From the NCBI GenBank assembly GCA_021234155.1, contig JAJEKV010000010.1, positions 21,536,833-21,600,832 of the forward strand: DNA of 64,000 nt, read 5' to 3'. A program made the translations under genes and the position numbers. The stretch is from Isoetes taiwanensis (taxonomy: Eukaryota; Streptophyta; Lycopodiopsida; Isoetales; Isoetaceae). A model generated the notes under the pieces. It made no database searches. It was given only the letters and a program-made list of their open reading frames with translations, and had not been told where the DNA came from. Positions within the stretch are counted from its first letter, which is position 1. Each line of letters starts with the position of its first letter. Positions 45,533 to 56,822 of the stretch are shown in pieces.

Positions 45533-48500
45533 TGGATAACCAGTAGACAACTACGTTTTGGTAAGCAGAAATAGTTTTTAGGGTTACCTTGCGTGTCCAT
45601 TTCTGGTATACTGCTGTCCGGCAATCGGTCACACTGAAAGCCTGAAATTACCACGTAGAAAAAGATCTTATCTTGCAGACACCCAACACGGCAAAAATCT
45701 TCAACACAATTTTTGTGTTTGGCGGCAATCCATCGAGCAGGATCCGTTGGGTATGGAAACACTTTAAAGCTCAGATTTGCTCTTCAATCTCAGCAAAGAG
45801 GCCAGAGGATGATGAAGAATCTGTTCTTATTTTTAGTGCTGCTACATGGCATCAACGAAGCACCGCAACAGAGCAGGCCGCTGTTGTCTATGGCGGCAAC
45901 TCCTCCTTCAGGACCTAACCCTGGAGGCAATCTCAAAATTAATGTTTCCCATGTTATCCCACAACTTGTTAAAATACCCGGTAATGCCACTTGAACATTT
46001 GTATCACATTAGAATAATTATCCATGTATATCAGCCATGTTTCCTTGCATTCTAGTCCTTAGAATGCACTGTAATGATCATTTTAGAATAGGGACTGGGA
46101 CTGCACTTTTTGTATGAGGTAAATTGTGGAATAAACCATCATTTTGTCTTGATGTTCCAAGAGGAGCCAACCTAAAGCGTTAAAATTGCAACCTTGCAAC
46201 CAACTATGAATTTGTTACAATTTTTCTATAATGGGTATCATCAATTATACTCTCAATATTTTCCACCTCTTCCCTTAAAACATCATTTCCTCCTCTCGAA
46301 TGTAATAATAAAATATTTCATTTCCTAAATTGGGTCTTATGGATAATATGGCTATGTAGATGATAAGAATTCAAATCAAATGGGAGAATTAAGAGGATGC
46401 CTCCGCTAAGACATTTCATAATACACATCCAACTAGAACACTAAGTAAATAAGAATTAAAGCCATTTAAACAACATCATCTCCCCTCTCTTATGCCGCCC
46501 TTAAAATTTAGCATGCTAATGGACATAATGACTATAGCTTCAAGGTTGTTTGTAGTAAAACTGTACTTATGCACTAGTTTAGAGATTTTCGCACTATGAT
46601 GCTCAACTACTTATCTAAATTAATAAGCCTAGGAATACTAAAATATATGCCTCTTTAGTTAAGCTTCTCAAAACCTTTAATGAAGATTTGAAGGTATTAA
46701 TTAGAGTCCCATGGGAACAGGTTGCATTTTCCACACATTGACTTTGAATTGCGTTGAGGGAAATTCATTCATCTTGTCATATTTTTTAGCATATCTATAG
46801 GATCTGATGGTTGTGGTACTGTTTTTTGCCATATTCTCTTTATCTGCCAAACTCCAATTGGGTAGATGTTATGTAGTTCTTCTTTTTCAATAATCTTAAC
46901 CAATGAAAATAATCGTTGGCTAAAGACTTTTCAAAGCATACACGTGCCCTAATATCAATTTGTAGTTTGATTTGATGTTTATGTGGTTCTTAACCATCGA
47001 AAAAAGGATATTCAGATCTTAACATTTGAAAATAAAGAATTTTACATGCAAAAACTTTACAATGGCCGAGATTACCAAGAATGATCCAAGCTTCGCTCTA
47101 GCCTTCCACCAAGCTTGTTTTCCTTTTGTATCCACACAGTAGATCCAGTGGATATAATTGCTTTCCTTTTGTTTAGCTTTATTCTTCTGGTTAAGGTTCC
47201 AAAAAGTACTATGCGAAGTGATCTCTGCTATAAATTCTGAGAAGAGAGTAAAATGAACTGAATTGAATTGAAGAGTGTAAAAGAAGCAAAAGAATGAATA
47301 TGAGAGCGATGGTTCATAAAACACTCAATTGTCAATTAGTTTGTTGTAAGTGAGGTAGAGAGAAAGGAATTGCTTTAGAAAATGGCTTAGTATATTTTTA
47401 CCTTCCTATTTAAAAGGTCTATAATGCCACCTACAATGAGACAAGCAAGCCCATAGCGGGAGGCATTTTAGATGAATCAAACAAGAAAATCAAATGTAAA
47501 TAGACCCCGAAACCAAACAAGGCATTTCAAAGCCAAACTCACTTGAGTTACGCTCAATTACACACATATATAGCATATAATAGTTGACAATAGTAGGTTA
47601 TTATGTAAGTCTATAAGGTTTAAAAAGGTACAAAACTAAAGAGATGACTAGCCGCAAATGTTTCTATTCCCATTTTTGTCAACTTCATCCTCCAGCTACA
47701 AATCTTTGCCCGGGATGTTTAGCCATTTGTCCAAGCAGCACACAGGGGTATCACACCTGAGAAAACTTTCCTCAAGTAGAGCACCTCATACATCCTCTTT
47801 CTGTGCAAAGCGTTTCTGGAATACCGGCTTCATGATGGTGCCATGCCACAACAGCATTTTCAGTAGCATTTTGAGAGCCCTAGCAATAATCATCACTTCC
47901 TTTGGATATATCATCTTCTTCTCCATCCCAAGATCTGAAAGAGGCTAATCAGATAATCAAACACGTCCAACTGCTAGAAATCTAGGTTCAAACTTATGAA
48001 GTCAGCTCTCCGATCGTTTGCATGATCCCAAATATGTAGAACAAGATGCAATTGCATTTCTATAGTAGGGTTGCACTGGACTGGGCCATTTCTTTTGGAA
48101 CGCCAAATCCGAGCATCCTCCAAATATTATCTCTTAAAAACTATAACCAAGCTAACAAGCTGGCCCTCACCCAAAAGGATTAGTCCAAAAACAGTTCCTA
48201 AACATATTCATTCTAGAGACTTTACTTTCCCTTATATATTGTTCGAGTACTTGCTGCCATATACTAATACTGGATATTTGTACACAGTACCACTGGGAGT
48301 GAGGGCATAAGAAGGTGTGCTCTCGAAGCATCAACAACATGATGTCCATGCACTATAGAACATCACAAGAGCAACTCATGGTAATGTAAAATAACGCGCC
48401 ATGATCGTAATCCACTAAGTTAACATGCTCAAGCAGCTACGCTTGATGGCGAACCGGAATAAATCACAGTGGAGCCAAGCTAGGCCAGCCCATGCAATCT

Positions 48501-50150
48501 AAAGGACAACTAATAACCCTACAATAATGACAAAAACAAGAATTTTGTACTAAAAAATAAGCTAAAAATAAACCCATGCATCTGTGAATTTTATATAGAA
48601 GATAGCGCAGCTGCAAAACGAGAATCATGAGGCCCCACTAATTATGACACAGCTGCGTTATACGAAGTTTGTTTCTGCATCATGCTGCCGACTTTACTCC
48701 TGAACATGGTCGCGAGGCATCCTTCGCAGCCGCATTTCTGAGACCATGCAGGTGCGAGGGTAAATATAGTCTGTCCATGTCAATAATACGATGCATCCTC
48801 GTTGAATTTTTGGCGGCCGCCTATTCGCATTATGTAGCTACATAATGTCACAGCCGCATTTGTGCTTGGCTACTTCCATTTACCTTTATATGAATCAGCG
48901 TGTTGTGGGCGTCACGGCCGTGCTAGTTTGTTTGTTTTCTTTTTTATTTTATTTTTTCGGACAGGGTGTTAAACTACAAAAATGTGCTTTATACTTTTAT
49001 ACTTTCAAAATATGTAAACACATACAAATGTTTTGAGGAAAATGTAAATAACCTATCCCTAAATTCCCACGATTGTAGACCACATCACCCATTTATCATA
49101 TTGGCGAACACAAGGCAATAGTGCGAGTTTAAATATTGGATGTTCTCAAATTGATGCATAATCTAAGCACATTTCTAACATATAAGCGAGTAAATTCAAA
49201 CCAGTAAGTGAGTATACTCTTGCATGCTTCAAATCATCTTTTGTACTATTCTAAACTGACACAAACTCATTGTCAACCAAGCATTATATTATCGAGTTTG
49301 GATGTTAATAGTGGATTTGCTCTCACAGGTTTCAAACAAACACAATTCAAGGCAGGCAGGTAGCAGATAGGCAGATAGGTAGGTAGGTAGCATTTTAATG
49401 TCATTGGAAACCTCAAAGCGTTATAGGAGATATAATGAACGGGGCATGAAGCCCAAAAAACAAGCAAAGAGGATACCATTATAATTGCATTGGAATACTT
49501 CGACATACAGGTGGACCAATATCTTCATTGGTGAATTTCGACAAACTATTTCTAGTATGTGTTTTGCGAGTAAAGAAGTCATAGGAACAATATTTATCAA
49601 GATATATATCATGTTAGAAGCTCATGAAGCTAAATAGAAGTATAGCATATAAAAAAGGGATATAATTTTTTTTTCTTTCTCCTTGCTAGCACGTTTGCAC
49701 AAACACAAGTTGACATTTGACGCAATATGAGGCCATCCATGTTGCAGAAAACTAGGATTTTTGTCCAGGTGTAGAGTCTTACAATCGTCGAATTTGATCT
49801 ATGATCAAGGAAATTCCTAGAAATTCCATATATTCATGGTTGTTTGGGAAGTTATGCCCGCATTGGGGGAATGCTTGCCCGCGTTCCGGACTCAAGTTTT
49901 CAAATTGCTTTTCCCTCTTCTTGGACGTCCTTGGATGAGTCGTCGTTCTACTCTTTCTGAAGATCACTGCAGCAAATGCGGCACTTATTTATGCAACAGT
50001 AGTGTTTAAAGGGACCTGCTTACAGTCTGGCGGTCAAGGAATGCACAATTGGGACGTGGTTTGATAGCTCTGGATTCTATTTTTATACTTCTATTGCTTT
50101 TGCCAAGATAAAGGCCTTTGTGAAGGTTGGAAAAATGAGCAAAAAGGTAC
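45533..50150. other. Intergenic region, no gene recognised
   Basis: About 4.6 kb of AT-rich DNA with many short ORFs of non-protein-like composition. A GGCAGGTAG-type short simple repeat lies at about 49,350-49,390. Weakly protein-like minus-strand text around 47,660-48,320 could not be assigned. Confidence 0.4.
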
Positions 50151-50161
50151 GTTATTGGAGC

Positions 50162-50449
50162 CGTGGCATTTAAAATTATTCAACATGACAGAAAATGAAG
50201 CGGGGTTCTCTTTCATCTATATATTCTCTTCAAATATGTCCAAAGCAAGACCTTTTAGAGCATTAACAGATTGTAGTGACAATGGAAGCAACAAGCTTAA
50301 GAACCGATATCTTTCTTTGGGTAGCGTCTTCAAACAGCTCATAAGGGTGTCGTGGCATTTAAAATTATTCAACATGACAGAAAATGAAGCGAGAGTCTTT
50401 TCATCCATATATTACCTTCAAATATGTCCATAACAAGACCTTTTAGAGC
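50162..50449. repeat. 189-bp tandem duplication, target of the second LTR element
   Basis: CGTGGCATTTAAAATTATTC occurs at 50,162 and 50,351. The second unit is interrupted after AGAGC at 50,449 by the LTR retrotransposon and resumes at 56,720 (AGAGCATTAATGGATTGTAG), ending near 56,822. Confidence 0.9.
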
Positions 50450-51029
50450 TGTTAGTCCTGTGCCTCCTGGTACATGACTATTCATGCATACGACAGACCA
50501 GGTCAAGCTCAAGGATCCTCAGTCAGCCACGGGTCAGCCATCAAAGGCTCCTTGAAGACCACCAAGCGGCCAGACCCACCTTGATCAAAGCCTGGGTCGG
50601 CCCATCAACAAGAGGCGCCGCTCGGACAAGTGACGGCCCGTCACCACCGCGTCGACATCGGCGTGATTCTAGGCACTTCAAGAGGCACCGCCAACATTCC
50701 TCTGCAAATCAGGCCTCCTTCCGAGAGTCGGCGAGATCGGTCGGGAGTGTCTATATTGGGCCCAAGGCCATTGTACTATATATATGAGTAGAGCTAGCAC
50801 ATGAGTTTTTAGATGAGTTTTGAGTCTTGTCTCCTTTCAGTTTTCTCTCTATTGCGAGAGCTCATGTATGTTCATCATTGATATCAAGGAAGCTTATCAT
50901 TCTTCTCTCATTTGTTACGCTTTCTTCTCTTCTTGCAAATCCCGTGACATAGTCCCCGGACTCTCTGTTAGATCCACGGGTCCTCCAGAGGGCTGTCTTC
51001 GGGGAGTTCCCGAACCCGGACCCCAAACA
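50450..51029 (+). repeat. 5' LTR of the second retrotransposon
   Basis: Starts TGTTAGTCCTG and ends CCCCAAACA. It matches 56,138-56,719 with scattered differences and small indels. A TATA-like ACTATATATATGAG lies at about 50,777, a plausible promoter. Confidence 0.93.
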
Positions 51030-51169
51030 ACATGCCCATTTGCGTGCGATTCCATCCTACTTTCTTACATGCGCCATGTGCGTCCGTAATTTCACGCCCG
51101 GAAGAACTCCTTTCTTAAGGCGGCCTCTCGCTTGGGCGCCATCGGTCGGGGAAGCGTTTCGCGACATGT
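51030..51169 (+). other. Leader of the second retrotransposon
   Basis: No clear primer-binding site was found directly after the LTR. GGGCGCCATCGGTCGGGGAAG at about 51,134 resembles Tat/Athila-type binding sites (TGGCGCC...) but lies about 100 bases too far in, so it is uncertain. Confidence 0.35.
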
Positions 51170-52545
51170 ATGGATCTGTTTTATGACATAGAGGGAGGCC
51201 ATCTTGGGTCTAGGGCTCGGTCGGCGCCACCCACCCCTCGTGTCTGTCTCGTCCCGGTTCCCGCCCCAAAGCGTGCAAACATTGCTCACAACCTCGGTCC
51301 CCCTCATCACTATCGGGGAGCCTTATCAAGCTCAACCTTCTCAACCGTACTTTCATACCCACGAACATGCCTACATCCATCATTCTTGGGGCCATACGCC
51401 TCTTCCTTCACAACCATCATCTCCCCGGTGGGCACGGCTATCCACCGCCTCTCCTTTGCGCCTACCGGGGAATATCCTTTCCCTCGTTTCCAAAGCGCCC
51501 CTTCCTGTTTACAACCTTACGGATCTCAAAACCAATGCTCCGGCTACTTGGTTTCTCAACCGCGGTCACCCCTTCATCGGGGTCCTTCGGGCACCATGCC
51601 ACATCCAACTCAACCTCAATATCCTCACTATATCTTGTTCTGTCCGGCCAAGCACTTTCACATCTACCTTCGGACTCTGGCCGACTTATCCCACCTTTGG
51701 CAACACGAAGGCAAACCGTTAGACCAAAGTGCTCGGGCCCACATGGAAGAATTTGAGGCTCTAGCTGTCCTAAATGGTCATGCGCAACCTCAACTGAAAT
51801 TCCACATCTTTTCCACCACCTGGCGTGGCTCTCCTCATCAATGGCTCATGTCCAACAAAAGCCATTGGAAACAAGACGGTCCGGTCCGAATGAGAACTGC
51901 TTTTACGTCTCATTATGGAACCACGGATGATGATCAACTTCATCTCAAGCAACTCAATGAACTTCAACAAGAGCCCACGGAGTGCGCGGGATTTTTGCGG
52001 ATCGACTTCACATTACGCTAAGTAAGCTCAAGGAGTACCCCACACGAGCCAGTTTTGGTCTGGTTTCTCCAAGGACTTCCTCCAAATATTCGACTCATGG
52101 TGAATACCACTGTCCCAAGACTTTGGAGCAGGCTATCGACCTGTCAATCACTTTCGGTCAATGTTTCCCCGAGGCGTGGCTCTTCAAGAGCTCCCGTTCA
52201 TTCCACCTATCATGGTTCCGCACGGCGGTTCAGCCTCAACACGCTAATCCACCCAGTAGCGGTCAAATCTGGTGCCATATTTGCAAATACCAAGGCCATT
52301 TGGCAAATGAGTGCAACTCCACCAATGGCCCGCCTCATTGCAAGCGATGCAACATGTGCAATCATGCCCGCGGAAGAGTGCACTTTCGCACTCATCCCAC
52401 ACCGTTCCGCAACAAAATGGTTTATCAAGTGCAAACCACACCTCGGCAACAATCGCACTATCGGCCACCACCACCCGGCGCAACCCACTCAACTCTATCG
52501 AAGCGGGGAGCAACCACGGGGATCCAACCCACGTCCTCCTTTTGA
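51170..52545 (+). pseudogene. gag: Gag region of the second retrotransposon
   Basis: The frame 51,170-52,021 ends in gag-like text (FEALAVLNGHAQPQLKFHI, then WRGSPHQWLM, then FTSHYGTTDDDQLHLKQL, about 51,750-51,990). A frameshift near 51,990 leads to 51,982-52,545. That frame holds a CCHC knuckle CHICKYQGHLANEC (52,273-52,313) followed by more Cys/His residues. Gag forms the particle that packages RNA. The N-terminal 190 codons are proline/serine-rich and may be only partly coding. Confidence 0.75.
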
Positions 52546-53171
52546 TCCTTCTAAAGCTTCGGTGTTATCACTTTGTCCAAGAATGGGGTCATACCACCCG
52601 CGGCGTGTCCTCAACTTCCACAAGTTCAGGTGCGACTTCACGGCATAAATCAGACCACATCGGTCCGCCTCACGGCTTACCAACTCTGGATTGCTAATGG
52701 CAAACAAGGCCCGAGACCAGGTTCTTAAGAAGCCACCAAGAGCGCCTCGGCAATCACGCTATCAACCCGGCTCCAAAGAAATCAACCTCACCGGATCAAC
52801 AAGCACAAGAGGAAATTTTTCGGGCACTTAATCCTCCGGTCCGGCCCAGTCAAATTGGGTTGGTTTAGTTTCACGCCCGGACCAAGGCATCACGTCCCTT
52901 GACCATTATTCCGAATGGCACGCAACCCCGCCTTTGCGGTCGACACCATTCCTCATGAGGGGCGAAAAAAGGTTCACTTTGCACGACTTGGAGAAGCTCA
53001 TGCCACATGTCATGCCAAAAGTTCGACAAAGCATTTTGAACCTCATGCAAGGCTGGCGAAGGCCGCACATTGGCAAATGTTCATGCCACCACTAGAGCTC
53101 AACAAAGACAAGATACCCCTTCCACATCTCAACCTCCACGCTCTCGGGCGTATCCCAATATTCTTTAGAGG

Positions 53172-53732
53172 TTGACTTACTCAAAGAAGTTGCTTGCTTC
53201 ACTACCACGCCTCCGGCACCCGGTGGAACCAGCAGATCCTTTTTCTCATGTGCCTCTCGAACTCCAAGAGGAGCTAGCCAAGATCAAAATTCCTTTAAGC
53301 TTGGCCACCATTTTGAAACTCTGTCCTGCTCTCAAGGACCAGTTACCACTCCCAACTGTTTTAGTTGGGGCTGTGGCTACCTCTACACCCACGGTCCATG
53401 CCACGGTGGGTAATCAGCAAGTCAACCATGTCCAAATAGATGGAGGTAGCGCAGTCAATCTCATCACGGATAAACTCCGCAAACAAATGGGCATCACACA
53501 ACTCTTTCGTGCCCCATATGACATCAAGTTGGCTAATGGCCATATCTCGCGACCTCAAGGCGTCACACCTCTTCTTCACATCAACATCGGTGATCTCCGC
53601 TTCCCCATGGAATTTGGAGTTTGGAAAGCTGGCGAAGATCCAGGTGACTATGAAATGTTGGTCGGCAGACCTTTTCTCCGCCAGGCAAAGAGTATCCATT
53701 CTTGGGCCCGCGGACCGGTTAGTCATCAATGA
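53172..53732 (+). pseudogene. pro: Protease region of the second retrotransposon
   Basis: A 186-codon frame with an aspartic-protease-like active site VQIDGGSAVNLI at about 53,433 and a distal LVGRPFL at about 53,658. The catalytic triplet reads DGG rather than DTG or DSG. This is unusual and could mean lost activity, though variants of this kind occur in some gypsy lineages. It lies between gag and RT. Confidence 0.7.
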
Positions 53733-54429
53733 TGGTCATCTCAATGCCACCATGGACTTGCAAGCGGCGGGATCATTTCTCGTTGACAATGCGGAACCCT
53801 CTCTCTCGACCGCGTTCTGAAGAAGCTCGGAATATTTATCAAGTTCGGGCTCCACCTGCGAAAGTGCGCCTCGTCGTCATCCTACCCGAATATCTTGATC
53901 CTTGGGGAGAAATGACTCTTGATCCGGGACCGGTACGTGGGTCGCTTTGCTTGACCCTTACGGCTCCTTGCAATCGAATCCAACGTGTTGATCACTTTTC
54001 AGCTGCTGCACCTCCTGCAACTCCTGTTGATGTACACGCTGTCATGAAGCAACCTCTGCTGGATGAAACTGAGCAACCCCTCTTTTTCACCACGCAAAGT
54101 GCCACGCATCCGGTTATGCTCCAACCTCCCCGCACACATTGTCCGGGATACTGAAGTAATACCCCCCCGCTATTCGGACTCGAAGTCGAGATTGTGGGCG
54201 TGGGCAACAATCAACCTTGTCCGCATTGCTGCCAATCTTCCGGCTCCTTATCGTATTGTGGGGGTCAAGCTGTTCACAAAATTCAAGCACATTTTTAAGC
54301 ACCGGAGTTACAAAGATCTTTGGGGAATCAACAAAAGCTTGGGGAACTCACCATTCCTACCAAATCTGATGCACGACCAGTGTAGCAACGACAGTACCGG
54401 CTCAACCCTAATTACCGTGATCGCGTCAA

Positions 54430-55030
54430 GGCGAAATTGACAAACTCCTTGCTGCAGGTTTGATCTATGAGGTCAAACATTCTGAATGGGTGAGCCCCAT
54501 CGTCATTGCCCTTAAACACAATGGTAAGATCCGGCGTCAGTGGACTATCGGAAACTCAATCGGGCCACGGGCGTGATCATTTTCCACTTCCCTTCACGCA
54601 CCAGGTTTCGGAAGAGGTGGTCGGACATGAGATGTACTCCTTCATGGATGGTTTTTCCGCTACAATCAGATCTCAATCAAAGAATCTGATCAACTCAAGA
54701 CTACTTTCACCACCCCGTGGGGTCTTTTTGCCTACAAGGTGGTTCCTTTTGGATTATCCAACTCTCCATCAACGTTTCAACGCATCATGCTCTCGGTTTT
54801 CATGATTTCATGAAGGAAAATCCCTTCTTGCAAATTTTTCAAGATGACTTCTCGCCTCTACGTTCCATGGCTGACCATTTGGATAAATTGGAACTTCGTC
54901 TTCCGAAATGTGATGAGTCCGCATTAGTCTCAATCCCGAGAAATGCACCTTTTCGTCACCTCCGGTGTTCTGTTAGGCCATGTTGTCGGCCAAAGCGGGT
55001 ATCACCACAGATCCTGCCAAAATCAGTTGT
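54430..55030 (+). pseudogene. pol: Reverse transcriptase region of the second retrotransposon
   Basis: Broken frames read LLAAGLIYEVKHSEWVSPIV (about 54,440), then EVVGHEMYSFMDGFS (about 54,610-54,655), KVVPFGLSNSPSTFQRIM (about 54,736-54,790), the catalytic box FQDDF (54,837-54,851) and GVLLGHVVGQSGIT at the thumb (about 54,965). This is a recognisable Ty3/gypsy RT with at least four frameshifts. Confidence 0.8.
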
Positions 55031-55295
55031 GTGCTCAAGGCTCAAGCGCCAGCTCTTTCAAGGTGACCCCACTGTGCAATGGGTGCTTCAGGATAACAAT
55101 CCATATCTTGCGGATCCTGCTCAGACCCAAACTCTTCATCAGGAGTACATGCCTGAGCTTGCCAATCATTTATCTCTCTGGCAAGCGGAAGCGCTGCAAA
55201 TGTGATAAGGAAGTATCTAGGACATCCCCGGATCTTCCCTATGCACAAATTTATATGCAAAGACTCTCACGGGATACAATCAATTACGAGCTCTG

Positions 55296-55754
55296 TTGGA
55301 TAGCAAGACGGTCCCCACGGGATGGGATAGCCCTCCTGTCAACTCTCAACTCTCTGCTTCTCTTTGGGATCGTTGGTGTCAAGCTCTTGATCCGGATCTT
55401 GTCAGTCAATTCAGGGAGACCGCTCAGCAACCCACGCCCACGGGCATGGTTCCTTCTCCCTATGCTTCCCTAGGCGTACCTCCACGCCCCCGGTTCCTGA
55501 CTTCTGATTGGCGCCTTCCTTTTTGGACCAAGGTCATGGATGGACATGCCGGATGGACACCACCTCAGATCTCGACGGATCTCCGGTGGGATCCACGCTT
55601 TGTTCGCCGCTCACATTGGGAAGAAGGTGCCACTCTGGATACCACCACGAATTGGATCTACATTGCTAATGAGCGTGGTTGGCAAACGCCGGGCGATGCG
55701 CTTCATGGTCTTGACACCTTCTTGCGAGAATGCCACCACCTCCCCGATCCTTGA
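55296..55754 (+). CDS. Unknown ORF where RNase H and integrase would be expected
   Basis: A 152-codon frame rich in Trp and Pro (LTSDWRLPFWTKVMDGHAGW, then SHWEEGATLDTTTNWIYIANE). No RNase H or integrase motif is present, and I do not recognise the family. It continues as protein-like text past 55,754 in other frames toward the polypurine tract, suggesting a longer decayed ORF. It could be the element's own extra gene or sequence captured when the integrase region was lost. Confidence 0.45.
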   Translation: MDSKTVPTGWDSPPVNSQLSASLWDRWCQALDPDLVSQFRETAQQPTPTGMVPSPYASLGVPPRPRFLTSDWRLPFWTKVMDGHAGWTPPQISTDLRWDPRFVRRSHWEEGATLDTTTNWIYIANERGWQTPGDALHGLDTFLRECHHLPDP

Positions 55755-56120
55755 TCCATCTTCAAGCGAGGATTTTGTGCTGCCCTCAAATGCATTTTGC
55801 TAAGCTCCTTAAATCGGCGTCCCATTTTTCCCTTTGCAATCCGAATGCGGTGTCGGTGCCTTTGGCCTCCGACTTGTCTCCTCATGGAATGTCGGTACAT
55901 TTCTTGACGCCCATGCTTGCCCTTGAAGACATGAGTACGGCTCTCGCTTTCTTATTGATGCAGATCCTGCCCTTGGCCAAAACACTCCTCCTGCTCTTCA
56001 AACGCGCCCGGGATCTCATTAGCGATTACCATAATGGTGCCCGTCCTCACTCCGTGAGGATCACTTTCGAACCGATGGCTTCCGCCCTCGAAAACACTTC
56101 CTCCTTTTCTTCACTCGAGT

Positions 56121-56137
56121 GTCGTTTGGTGGGGGAG
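56121..56137 (+). other. Polypurine-type tract of the second retrotransposon
   Basis: GGTGGGGGAG directly precedes the 3' LTR start TGTTAG, as expected for the plus-strand primer. Confidence 0.7.
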
Positions 56138-56719
56138 TGTTAGTCCTGTGCCTCTGGTACAGGGACTATTCATCATCTGACAGACCAGGTCAAGCTCAAG
56201 GATCCTCGGTCGACCCGGGTCAGCCATCAAAGGCTCCATGAAAGACCAAGCAGGCCGGACCCACGCAGATCAAAGCACATGGGCCGTCAACAAGAGGCGC
56301 CGCTCGGACAAGTGACGGCCCGTCACACCGCCTCGTCGAGATCGGCATGATTCTAGGCACTTCAAGAGGCACCGCCAACATTCCTCAAAATCAGGCCTCC
56401 TTCCGTGAGTCCAAGCACCGAGATCGGTCGAGTGTCTATATTGGGCCCAAGGCCATTGTACTATATATATGAGTAGAGCTAGCACATGAGTTTTTAGATG
56501 AGTTTTGAGTCTTGTCTCCTTTCAGTTTTCTCTCTATTGCGAGAGCTCATGTATGTTCATCATTGATATCAAGGAAGCTTATCATTCTTCTCTCATTTGT
56601 TCTGTTTTCTTCTCTTCTTGCAAATCCCGCGTGACATAGTCCCCCGGACTCTCCTGTTAGATCCACGGGTCCTCACAGAGGGCTGTCTTCCAGGAGTTCC
56701 CGAACCCAGACCCCAAACA
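56138..56719 (+). repeat. 3' LTR of the second retrotransposon
   Basis: 582 bp, TGTTAG to CAAACA, matching 50,450-51,029. Directly followed by target duplication AGAGC. Confidence 0.93.
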
Positions 56720-56822
56720 AGAGCATTAATGGATTGTAGTATCAAGTTGTGACAATGGAAGCAACAAGCTCAAGAACCGATATCTTTCTCTGGGTAGTGT
56801 CTTCGAACCGTTCATAAGGGTC

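Larger units (their letters stand above)
50450..56719 (+). mobile_element. Second LTR retrotransposon (Ty3/gypsy), decayed, 6.3 kb
   Basis: Both LTRs (about 581 bp) begin TGTTAG and end CAAACA. The 5-base duplication AGAGC flanks the element at 50,445-50,449 and 56,720-56,724. The interior codes, in broken frames, for gag with a CCHC knuckle, a protease, and a gypsy-type RT. No RNase H, integrase or chromodomain was found; instead there is an unknown 152-codon frame. The element is therefore defective or non-autonomous. RT motifs resemble the non-chromovirus (OTA/Tat-Athila-like) group, tentatively. Confidence 0.93.
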
